From contig NZ_CP186274.1 of NCBI RefSeq assembly GCF_049331405.1, positions 7,316,001 to 7,380,000 of the forward strand: a DNA stretch of 64,000 nt, in the 5' to 3' direction. Positions 56,677 through 63,218 of this stretch are shown here, in pieces (the stretch's first letter is position 1; each line of letters begins with the position of its first letter). The notes below the pieces were generated by a model. That model saw only the letters and a program-made list of their open reading frames with translations. It did no database searches and was not told the DNA's origin. The position numbers were made by a program, and so were the translations under genes. This DNA is from PoT sp049331405 (GTDB lineage: Bacteria > Planctomycetota > Planctomycetia > Isosphaerales > Isosphaeraceae).

Positions 56677-57012
56677 ATGGCCTCGGGAACGCTCGAAGCG
56701 CTGGGCATGATCGAAACCAAGGGGTTCGTCGCACTGGTCGAAGCCAGCGACGCCATGCTGAAGGCCGCCAACGTCGAGTTGGTCGGCTGGGACAAGATCG
56801 GCAGCGGGCTGGTGACGGCCTTCGTGGCCGGTGATGTCGCGGCCGTCAAGGCCGCCGTCGACGCGGGCGCCGCCGCCGCGAGCAGGATCGGCGAGGTCGT
56901 CAGCGTGCAGGTGATCCCCCGCCCGCATGAAGAGCTGAGCGGCATCCTCACCTTCGCCAAGGCGGCCCCTGCCCCCATCACCTCCTCCACACCCAAGAAC
57001 GGCGGAGCTTGA
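56677..57012 (+). CDS. BMC-H hexameric shell protein 1
   Basis: 111 residues, ATG at 56677 with a strong GAAGGAGG site. One BMC domain: LGMIETKGFVALVEASDAML, then the pore loop around DKIGSG and VKAAVDAGAAAA, and a C-terminal tail. Hexamers tile the facets of the microcompartment shell. The pore motif and tail differ from the two following BMC-H genes, so pore selectivity may differ. It is the first of three shell genes in a row. Confidence 0.94.
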   Translation: MASGTLEALGMIETKGFVALVEASDAMLKAANVELVGWDKIGSGLVTAFVAGDVAAVKAAVDAGAAAASRIGEVVSVQVIPRPHEELSGILTFAKAAPAPITSSTPKNGGA

Positions 57013-57016
57013 TCCC

Positions 57017-57337
57017 ATGGCTACGGTCCAGAAAAGCAACTCTCGCGGGATCGGCGGTAGCGGCTTCAACGGCGACGCGCTCGGCCTGGTCGAGACCAAG
57101 GGCCTCGTCGGCGTGATCGAGGCCACCGACGCGATGCTGAAGGCCGCGAACGTGACCCTGGTCGGTCGCGTCGGGATCGGCGCCGCGTTCATCACGACCC
57201 TGGTCCGCGGCGACGTCGGCAGCGTCCGCGCGGCCGTCGAGGCCGGCGCCGAGGCCGCCAGCCGCGTTGGCGAGCTTGTCAGCGCCCACGTCATCCCCCG
57301 GCCCGACGAGGCCGTGCTGCGAACCTACATCGGCTAA
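57017..57337 (+). CDS. BMC-H hexameric shell protein 2
   Basis: 106 residues with an N-terminal extension (about residues 1-20, Gly/Ser-rich) before the BMC domain LGLVETKGLVGVIEATDAML. The pore region reads RVGIGAAF. It starts 4 bases after shell protein 1 ends. The extension could face the lumen or exterior, as in other tailed BMC-H proteins. Confidence 0.93.
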   Translation: MATVQKSNSRGIGGSGFNGDALGLVETKGLVGVIEATDAMLKAANVTLVGRVGIGAAFITTLVRGDVGSVRAAVEAGAEAASRVGELVSAHVIPRPDEAVLRTYIG

Positions 57338-57342
57338 TCCCA

Positions 57343-57371
57343 CCGGGGCGTGACCGCAAGCGGCACCCCGG
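57343..57371 (+). repeat. Nested hairpin between shell genes 2 and 3
   Basis: CCGGGG (57343-57348) pairs with CCCCGG (57366-57371) and CCGC (57354-57357) pairs with GCGG (57360-57363) in the 82-base gap before the third BMC-H gene. No T run follows. It may tune expression of downstream genes or stabilise mRNA. Confidence 0.55.
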
Positions 57372-57419
57372 CCCGGCCGGCATGCTGCACACGCCCTCTT
57401 CCAAAGGCGTCGTATCCAC

Positions 57420-57707
57420 ATGAATGGGAATGCTCTCGGCCTGATCGAAACCCAAGGGCTGGTCTGCCTGATCAACGCCGTCGACGCCATGCTGAAGGCG
57501 GCGAGCGTCGAGCTGGCCAGCTCGATCATCAAGCTCGACGGGGGCGTCGTCAGCGTCTTGATCCGGGGCGACGTGAGCAGCGTCCGCGCGGCCGTCGAGG
57601 CCGGCGCCGAAGCGGCCAGCCGCGCCGGCGAGCTCAAGGCGGCCCACGTCATCCCCCGCCCGGGGGCCCGCGTCCTCGAGGCTTTCGGCGGAGGGTCGGC
57701 ACGTTGA
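57420..57707 (+). CDS. BMC-H hexameric shell protein 3
   Basis: 95 residues with the BMC domain LGLIETQGLVCLINAVDAML and a pore region IKLDGGVVSV that differs from the other two copies (Leu-Asp-Gly in place of Ile-Gly). The C-terminus ends AFGGGSAR. Its TGA overlaps the acetate kinase TTG start as TTGA. It follows a hairpin that may set its level against shell proteins 1 and 2. Confidence 0.92.
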   Translation: MNGNALGLIETQGLVCLINAVDAMLKAASVELASSIIKLDGGVVSVLIRGDVSSVRAAVEAGAEAASRAGELKAAHVIPRPGARVLEAFGGGSAR

Positions 57708-58900
57708 AGATCCTCGTCGCAAACCTCGGGAGCACGAGCTTCAAGTACCGCCTCTATGATCTCGGCGGCGGATCCGAGAAGCTCCTGGCGCGAGGCGCCA
57801 TCGAGCGGATCGGATCCGACAACGCCAAGGTCGTGATCAAGTCCGACCGGGGCGACCTCGAAAGCGTTCGCCCGATCGCCGACCACGGCGAAGCGGTCCA
57901 GATTTGCCTCGACCAACTCGAGGACCCGACCAACGGCGTCCTCGAGAGTGCTTCCGACGTCGCGGCGATCGGATTCAAGGCGGTCCACGCCCGGAATGTG
58001 ACGGGCGTCCACGTCGTCGATGAGAAGGTGCTGGAAGCGATGGAGGCCTTCGCCGACGTCGCCCCCGCCCACAACCCGCCTTACACCAAGGCGATGCGGA
58101 TGCTCGCCGAACGCTTCCCCAAGCTCCCGCTTGTGGCCGCGTTCGAGACCGGGTTCCACCGCACCATCCCCGAGGCCAACCAGCGCTACGCGATCCCCGA
58201 CGAGTGGGCGACCACCTTCGGCGTCAGGCGTTGGGGGTTCCACGGGGCGAGCCATCGCTTCATCTCGGGCCGAGTGGCCGAGATCCTCGGGCGGGATGAC
58301 CTCAAGATCATCTCGTGCCACCTCGGCGGCAGCTCGTCGATGTGCGCGATCCGCGCGGGGAAGTCGGTCGCCACGACCATGGGGATGAGCCCCCAGTCGG
58401 GCCTCTCCCATAACAACCGCGTCGGCGACTTCGACGTCTTCGCCCTCCCGGTGATCCTGCGAGAGACCGGCAAGAACCTGGATGAGGTCCTCGACATCCT
58501 GGCCAACCAGTCGGGCCTCGAAGGTCTCAGCGGCGCCGGGCGCGACCTCCGCGACATCGAAGCGGCGGCCGAGGCCGGCAACGAGCGCGCGACGCTCGCC
58601 CTCGACGTCTTCATCAACTCGGTCCGACACTACCTGGGCGCCTACCTCGTCGAGCTCGGCGGGGCGGACGTGATCGCCTTCACGGGCGGGATCGGCGAGA
58701 ACTCGGTGCGGATCCGCTCCGGGGTCTGCCGCGACCTGGGCTGGTTCGGCATCGAGCTGGATCCGACGGCGAATGCCGGCGGTGAGGCCGAGCGCAAGGT
58801 CTCGACGGCCGGCTCGAAGGTCCAGGTCTGGACCGTGCCCACGAACGAAGAGATCGTCGTCGCCCGCCAGGCACGCGACATCCTCTCCTCGAAGTCGTGA
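57704..58900 (+). CDS. ackA: Acetate/propionate kinase
   Basis: 398 residues from TTG 57704, which overlaps the stop of the previous gene and has GGAGGG 9 nt upstream; the N-terminus LKILVANLGSTSFKYR fits the family and longer extensions do not. It transfers acyl phosphate to ADP, yielding ATP. Motifs: NLGSTSFKYRLYD, the HNPPYTKAM acetate-binding block, RRWGFHGASHRFIS, and GGIGENSVRIR. In this locus it should complete the PduL step to lactate (or acetate) and ATP. No encapsulation peptide is seen, so it may act outside the shell. Confidence 0.93.
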   Translation: MKILVANLGSTSFKYRLYDLGGGSEKLLARGAIERIGSDNAKVVIKSDRGDLESVRPIADHGEAVQICLDQLEDPTNGVLESASDVAAIGFKAVHARNVTGVHVVDEKVLEAMEAFADVAPAHNPPYTKAMRMLAERFPKLPLVAAFETGFHRTIPEANQRYAIPDEWATTFGVRRWGFHGASHRFISGRVAEILGRDDLKIISCHLGGSSSMCAIRAGKSVATTMGMSPQSGLSHNNRVGDFDVFALPVILRETGKNLDEVLDILANQSGLEGLSGAGRDLRDIEAAAEAGNERATLALDVFINSVRHYLGAYLVELGGADVIAFTGGIGENSVRIRSGVCRDLGWFGIELDPTANAGGEAERKVSTAGSKVQVWTVPTNEEIVVARQARDILSSKS

Positions 58901-58931
58901 TTGAACGATTAAGCAACCGTTAGGGTCGTGA

Positions 58932-58973
58932 CGCCCGAGGGCCTGGAACGAAGCGTCGCCTCGGGCGCCTTTT
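58932..58973 (+). terminator. Terminator-like hairpin after ackA
   Basis: CGCCCGAGG (58932-58940) pairs with CCTCGGGCG (58959-58967) around an 18-base loop with a small inner stem, followed by CCTTTT (58968-58973). It would partly separate the first block of the operon (regulator, pduL, shell hexamers, kinase) from the second (pentamers, aldehyde dehydrogenase, aldolase). Confidence 0.65.
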
Positions 58974-59025
58974 GACGAGAGCCGAAATCCCTTGGCACGG
59001 CCGAGTGGCCGACCCGGAGCTGTCG

Positions 59026-59343
59026 ATGTTCGTCGCCCGAGTGACCGGAAGCATGGTGGCCACCCAGAAAGTGGCGTCGATGACCGGCCACAAGCTATTG
59101 ATCGTCGAACCCTATCGGGTCGACGAGAAGAGCAAGGACCGCCTGGTACCGACCGGCCGGACGTTCGTGGTGGTCGACACCCTGGGGGCCGGGATCGACG
59201 AGATGGTCCTCGTCTGCCAAGGGTCGAGCGCCCGCCTGACGCCCGAGACCGAGAAACTCCCCATCGACGCGGTCGTCATCGGCCTCGTCGACACGGTCGA
59301 CGTCGGAGGCCAGGTCATCTTCTCCAGCCGCGAGTCGTCTTGA
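59026..59343 (+). CDS. BMC-P pentameric shell protein 1 (EutN/CcmL)
   Basis: 105 residues from ATG 59026 (GGAG 7 nt upstream); upstream extension to 58972 is possible. Pentamer vertex fold of the EutN/CcmL family: MFVARVTGSMVATQKV at the start, then LLIVEPYRVDEKS, VVDTLGAGIDEMVLVCQGSSAR, and AVVIGLVDTV. Pentamers cap the vertices of the icosahedral shell. It is the longest of the three pentamer genes here. Confidence 0.92.
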   Translation: MFVARVTGSMVATQKVASMTGHKLLIVEPYRVDEKSKDRLVPTGRTFVVVDTLGAGIDEMVLVCQGSSARLTPETEKLPIDAVVIGLVDTVDVGGQVIFSSRESS

Positions 59344-59414
59344 GGGTGGGGCGAGTGTGCCATCCCCTTCGTTAGGGACCGGACCGACGCGCACGCCTAA
59401 CACGAGTGCTTGAA

Positions 59415-60842
59415 ATGCAAATGACCGAAGATCTGATCCGCAACGTGGTCCAGCAGGTCCTCTCCCAGATGGGGAACGGCCCTGCCCCGACCAATGGCAC
59501 GCCGGCCACCAAGCCCTCCGGAACCCTCGGCGTCTACCCGACCGCCGACTCCGCGGTGAACGCGGCCAACGCGTCGTTCCAACTCTTCCGGACCCGACCC
59601 CTGGCCGACCGCAAGGCGGCCGTGGATTGCATCCGCAAGATCTGCGTCGAGCAGGCCGAGGAACTCGGCCGTTTGGAGCTCGAAGAGACCAAGATCGGCC
59701 GCCTCGACCACAAGATCGCGAAGCTCCGCGACGCGATCCCCAGGGTCCCCGGCGTCGAGTACCTCCGCACCGACAATTTCTCGGGCGATAATGGACTCAC
59801 CCTCACCGACTACTCACCCTTTGGCGTCATCGGCGCGATCACCCCGGTGACGCACAGCCTGCCGACGCTCGCCGGCAACGCGATCAACATGCTCGCGTCG
59901 GGCAACACGGTTGTCTTCAACGCCCACCCGTCGGGTGCGAAGATCGCCGTCGAGGGCGTCCGCCGCTTCAACAAGGCGATCAAGGCCGCGACCGGCCTCG
60001 ACGACCTGTTGACGATCATCGATCCCCCGACCCTGGAATCGGCCGCGGCCCTGTTCGACCACAAGGGCGTCCGCGTCCTGGTCGTGACCGGTGGTCCCGC
60101 CGTGGCGAGGGCCGCCCTCGCGAGCAAGCGTCGTGCGGTCGTCGCCGGCCCCGGCAACCCGCCCGTGGTCGTCGACGCGACGGCCTGCCTCGAGAACGCC
60201 GCCAAGTCGATCGTCGACGGTGCCGCCTTCGACAACAATCTGCTTTGCATCGGCGAGAAGCAGGTCTTCGCCGTCGCCGAGATCTTCGACAAGCTGATGG
60301 AAGCGGTCTCCCGCCACGGCGGCTATCGCCTCAACTCTAACCAGATCGAGGCCCTGACGAAGGCCGCGTTCAAGGCGGGCAGCGACGGCGAGCTCCACGT
60401 CGACAAGAATCTGGTCGGTCAAGACGCGGCCGTGCTCGCCCGATATGCCAACGTGGACGTGCCCAAGGACACGCAGATCGTCTACGGCGAGACCGGTGCC
60501 GATCATCCGTTCGTCCTGCACGAGCAGATGATGCCGTTCATCCCGTTCGTCCGCGTGCCGAATGTCGACCGGGCCATCGCCCTGGCGAAGGAAACCGAGC
60601 ACGGCTACGGCCACACGGCCATCCTGCACTCGCGCGATACGTCGGTCATGTCCAAGATGGGCAAGCTCATGGACTGCACGCTCTTCGTCATCAACGGACC
60701 CAGCCCCGCCGGCCTGGGCCTCGGCGGCGAGGGTGTCCTGTCCTTCTCGATCGCCGGCCCCACCGGGGAAGGCGTGACGACCCCCCTGACCTTCTGTCGG
60801 CAGCGTCGCTCGACCGTGGTCGGGGCCATGCGTTTCGTCTAA
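59415..60842 (+). CDS. pduP: CoA-acylating aldehyde dehydrogenase (PduP-like) with encapsulation peptide
   Basis: 475 residues from ATG 59415 (a GTG at 59406 is possible). It oxidises an aldehyde to acyl-CoA with NAD. Residues about 3-20 (MTEDLIRNVVQQVLSQMG) form an amphipathic encapsulation helix with a Pro/Thr/Gly linker. Catalytic Cys278 sits in DNNLLCIGEKQV, and PFGVIGAITPVTHSL is the N-terminal domain block. By locus logic it makes lactyl-CoA from lactaldehyde. It pairs with PduL downstream in the pathway. Residues Glu and Asn of the family are not examined further. Confidence 0.95.
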   Translation: MQMTEDLIRNVVQQVLSQMGNGPAPTNGTPATKPSGTLGVYPTADSAVNAANASFQLFRTRPLADRKAAVDCIRKICVEQAEELGRLELEETKIGRLDHKIAKLRDAIPRVPGVEYLRTDNFSGDNGLTLTDYSPFGVIGAITPVTHSLPTLAGNAINMLASGNTVVFNAHPSGAKIAVEGVRRFNKAIKAATGLDDLLTIIDPPTLESAAALFDHKGVRVLVVTGGPAVARAALASKRRAVVAGPGNPPVVVDATACLENAAKSIVDGAAFDNNLLCIGEKQVFAVAEIFDKLMEAVSRHGGYRLNSNQIEALTKAAFKAGSDGELHVDKNLVGQDAAVLARYANVDVPKDTQIVYGETGADHPFVLHEQMMPFIPFVRVPNVDRAIALAKETEHGYGHTAILHSRDTSVMSKMGKLMDCTLFVINGPSPAGLGLGGEGVLSFSIAGPTGEGVTTPLTFCRQRRSTVVGAMRFV

Positions 60843-60858
60843 GCGTACTGGCCGCCTC

Positions 60859-60925
60859 GAAGTCGCGAACGTATTGCAGCGTCCCGACTGGAATTTTTGA
60901 CTTTCATCCCTGCGTTCGCGACTTC
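60859..60925 (+). repeat. 13-bp inverted repeat between pduP and the second pentamer gene
   Basis: GAAGTCGCGAACG (60859-60871) and CGTTCGCGACTTC (60913-60925) are perfectly complementary and can extend by one G-T and one A-T pair inwards. The loop is about 37-41 bases and includes TTTTTG. It fills most of the gap after pduP. Confidence 0.75.
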
Positions 60926-60954
60926 CTGGTGGTTAACCGCTCGAGGTTTTCGAC

Positions 60955-61209
60955 ATGCAGATCGGCCTGGTGATCGGCACGACGACGGCGACGGTGAAGC
61001 ATCCCAGCTTCCAGGGGGAGCGGTTACTCGTGGTCCAGTTGGAAGGGGTCGACGGCAAGGCCGACGGTGAGCCGGTCCTGGTCTTCGACCGACTGGGTGC
61101 GGGGCGAGGCGATCGCGTGCTGGTGACGAACGATGGTCAGATGCTCCAGGAACAGCTCGGGCGTAACACCCCGGGTCGCTGGAGCGTGATGGGGCTGCCC
61201 GACCGATGA
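60955..61209 (+). CDS. BMC-P pentameric shell protein 2 (EutN/CcmL)
   Basis: 84 residues. EutN/CcmL fold: MQIGLVIGTTTATVKHPSFQ, LLVVQLEGVDGKADGEPVLV, DRLGAGRGDRVLVTNDG. It is the smallest common form of the family. Its stop overlaps the next gene as ATGA, so shell vertex and the unknown protein are co-translated. Confidence 0.92.
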   Translation: MQIGLVIGTTTATVKHPSFQGERLLVVQLEGVDGKADGEPVLVFDRLGAGRGDRVLVTNDGQMLQEQLGRNTPGRWSVMGLPDR

Positions 61210-61877
61210 GCCAACCGACCATCGATGACGTCCAGGCCGCGGTGCGGTCCGTCCTGCTGGGCCTCAACGGCTCGGCCAGGCAGGTCCACAAGCCTCGGCC
61301 GATCGACATCTTCGCCGAACGCCTGCTCTCGCTCCGCCAGGCGGAGTTGCTGCCTCGGGAGCTTCGCGAAGTCCGCGTCGCCCCCGGGACGGTGGTCACA
61401 CCCCTGGCCCGAGACTTCCTCAAGCGACACGCCATCGAACTTCGATGGGTCTCGCGAGGCGAGGTCGAAACGATCCGGAACCGAGGCGAGTGGGGTTTCG
61501 CCAGCGACGTCCAGTCGGGCGTGGTGACGGCCTTCCGCCGGTTGCTGCTCGAGGACACATTCCCCTGGTTCGAGCTGAAACCAGAACCGCGGGAACTGGC
61601 CCAGTGGCTCGGCGAGTCGCCGGGTCGAGGTGCCCTGGTCCTGACGAATGATGCCCCCGTCATCGTCTGGAGGGGTTGCCGGTTCCCGTCGGTCCGGGCG
61701 GCCTCGGCGGTCGACGTCGAGGGGGTCGCCAAGGCGACTCGAAGCCTCGGGGTCAACTTGCTTGCGGTCGAGCCCGCGGGAAAGTCGATTCCTCTCCTGA
61801 AGCAGATGAGCCTGACCTTCCGTCGGCCAGGGGCCCCCGAGGCTCCCGACGACTTATTCCTGGGGGACGAGCCATGA
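61206..61877 (+). CDS. Microcompartment-associated protein of unknown function with encapsulation-like helix
   Basis: 223 residues, between two pentamer genes and overlapping both (ATGA each side). Residues about 5-21 (TIDDVQAAVRSVLLGLN) form an amphipathic helix like the encapsulation peptides of PduL and PduP, followed by a flexible linker. The middle has VVTPLARDFLKRHAIELRW, and the last third (FPSVRAASAVDVEGVAKA, LGVNLLAVEP) has a faint resemblance to the C-terminal part of RpiB-type sugar-phosphate isomerases. That resemblance is an impression only. No catalytic residues can be named. The position implies a role inside the compartment. Confidence 0.7.
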   Translation: MSQPTIDDVQAAVRSVLLGLNGSARQVHKPRPIDIFAERLLSLRQAELLPRELREVRVAPGTVVTPLARDFLKRHAIELRWVSRGEVETIRNRGEWGFASDVQSGVVTAFRRLLLEDTFPWFELKPEPRELAQWLGESPGRGALVLTNDAPVIVWRGCRFPSVRAASAVDVEGVAKATRSLGVNLLAVEPAGKSIPLLKQMSLTFRRPGAPEAPDDLFLGDEP

Positions 61878-62152
61878 GAATCGCGGAGATCATCGGCCGC
61901 GTGACCCTGTCTCGGGTCCATCCCAACCTCCGCGGAGCCCGACTGGTCATCGCCTTGCCGATGCCGCTCGAGGCCCTGCTGGACGACTCTCCTCGCCGGG
62001 GCGAGGAAGTGATCGCCTACGATGAGCTCGGGGTCGGACCCGGCTCCCTGGTCGGACTGAGCGAGGGCCGCGAGGCCGCCAATCCGTTCGGGAAAGTCAA
62101 GACACCGGTGGATGCGTACTGCGCCTGCCTCCTGGACCAACTTTACCTGTAA
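61874..62152 (+). CDS. BMC-P pentameric shell protein 3 (EutN/CcmL)
   Basis: 92 residues from ATG 61874, overlapping the previous stop. EutN/CcmL fold: MRIAEIIGRVTLSRVHPNLRG, LVIALPMPLEAL, AYDELGVGPGSLVGLSEG. With this gene the locus has three pentamer types. The C-terminus (VDAYCACLLDQLYL) differs from the other two. Confidence 0.9.
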   Translation: MRIAEIIGRVTLSRVHPNLRGARLVIALPMPLEALLDDSPRRGEEVIAYDELGVGPGSLVGLSEGREAANPFGKVKTPVDAYCACLLDQLYL

Positions 62153-62191
62153 ACGGACCGGAGTGGCCCTAGCAGGATCGGAGATGCGAGC

Positions 62192-63082
62192 ATGGTCGGC
62201 AACGGTTCGATGATGAGTGAGTGGAAGCTTCGCGAAGAGATGTGCGAGATCGGCCGGCGCGTCTATGCCAAGGGCTTCGCCGCCGCCAATGACGGAAACA
62301 TCAGCTATCGCCTCAGCGAGGATCGCGTCCTCTGCACGCCGACGCGGGTCTCGAAGGGCTACATGAAGCCAGACGACCTCTGCATCGTCGACATGGACGG
62401 CAAGCAGGTCTCGGGCAAGCGTAAGCGCTCGAGCGAGATCCTGCTGCACCTCGCGGTCATGCAGACCCGCCCCGACGTCAAGGCCTGCGTCCACTGCCAC
62501 CCGCCTCATGCCACGGCCTTCGCCGTCGCCCATGAGCCGATCCCGAAGTGCACGATGCCCGAGTTCGAGGTCTTCCTCGGCGAAGTGGCCATCAGCCCCT
62601 ACGAAACCCCCGGCACTCAGGCCTTCGCCGACACGGTCATCCCCTACGTCAAGGATACCGACGTCATCCTGCTCGCCAATCACGGCACGATCACGGCCGG
62701 CAGCGACCTGATGGATGCCTACTTCAAGACGGAAATCATCGACGCCTACTGCCGGATCTTGATCCTCACCAAGCAGCTCGGCCAGGTGAATTACTACTCC
62801 GACGAGAAGGCCGCCGAGCTCATCAAGATCAAGCCGAACCTGGGCATCCGCGACGTCCGCCTCGAGAAGGGGCTCGAGAACTGCGACCTCTGCGGCAACA
62901 ACCTCTTCCGCGAAGGTTACACCGAGTTCAAGCCGGAACCGAGGGCCTTCATCCCGGCCAAGTTCCAGAACCAGGCCCCCGCCCCCGCTCCCGCCTCCAA
63001 GGGGGCCGGTGACGTGGACTCGCTCGTGAAGCTGATCACCGACCAGGTGATGCAGGTCATGAACGGCGCCCCGAAGGGCTGA
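62192..63082 (+). CDS. Class II aldolase (fuculose/rhamnulose-1-phosphate type) with C-terminal encapsulation peptide
   Basis: 296 residues from ATG 62192 (GGAG 10 nt upstream). Class II zinc aldolase: Glu82, zinc ligands His101 and His103 (KACVHCHPPHATAF) and His164 (LLANHGTI), and the AANDGNISYR phosphate-binding block. It should cleave a deoxy-sugar 1-phosphate to DHAP and lactaldehyde. A NCDLCG Cys pair at 230-235 is unusual. After a Pro/Ala linker, residues 274-291 (DVDSLVKLITDQVMQVMN) form a C-terminal encapsulation helix. Confidence 0.92.
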   Translation: MVGNGSMMSEWKLREEMCEIGRRVYAKGFAAANDGNISYRLSEDRVLCTPTRVSKGYMKPDDLCIVDMDGKQVSGKRKRSSEILLHLAVMQTRPDVKACVHCHPPHATAFAVAHEPIPKCTMPEFEVFLGEVAISPYETPGTQAFADTVIPYVKDTDVILLANHGTITAGSDLMDAYFKTEIIDAYCRILILTKQLGQVNYYSDEKAAELIKIKPNLGIRDVRLEKGLENCDLCGNNLFREGYTEFKPEPRAFIPAKFQNQAPAPAPASKGAGDVDSLVKLITDQVMQVMNGAPKG

Positions 63083-63103
63083 GACGGCCGCCGCCAGAAT
63101 CAC

Positions 63104-63131
63104 GCGGCGACTGAGCCTTGCTCGTCGCCGC
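63104..63131 (+). repeat. Hairpin between the aldolase and dehydrogenase genes
   Basis: GCGGCGAC (63104-63111) pairs with GTCGCCGC (63124-63131) around a 12-base loop. No T run follows. It is the fourth hairpin in a gap of this operon. Confidence 0.6.
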
Positions 63132-63218
63132 CATCTTGAAATCCAAATACTACCACTCGTGCGGAAACAGCGGGACCCATCGCTCGATGAGCGGGTCCTC
63201 AACGAAGAGGAGCGACCT

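Noticed and set aside
57350..57703. Extended N-terminus for acetate kinase
   Set aside because: The upstream frame is Arg/Pro-rich shadow of the third shell gene; the family start is the TTG at 57704.
61676..61873. Extended N-terminus for the third pentamer protein
   Set aside because: The in-frame upstream part is the shadow of the unknown protein in another frame; the fold starts at the ATG at 61874.
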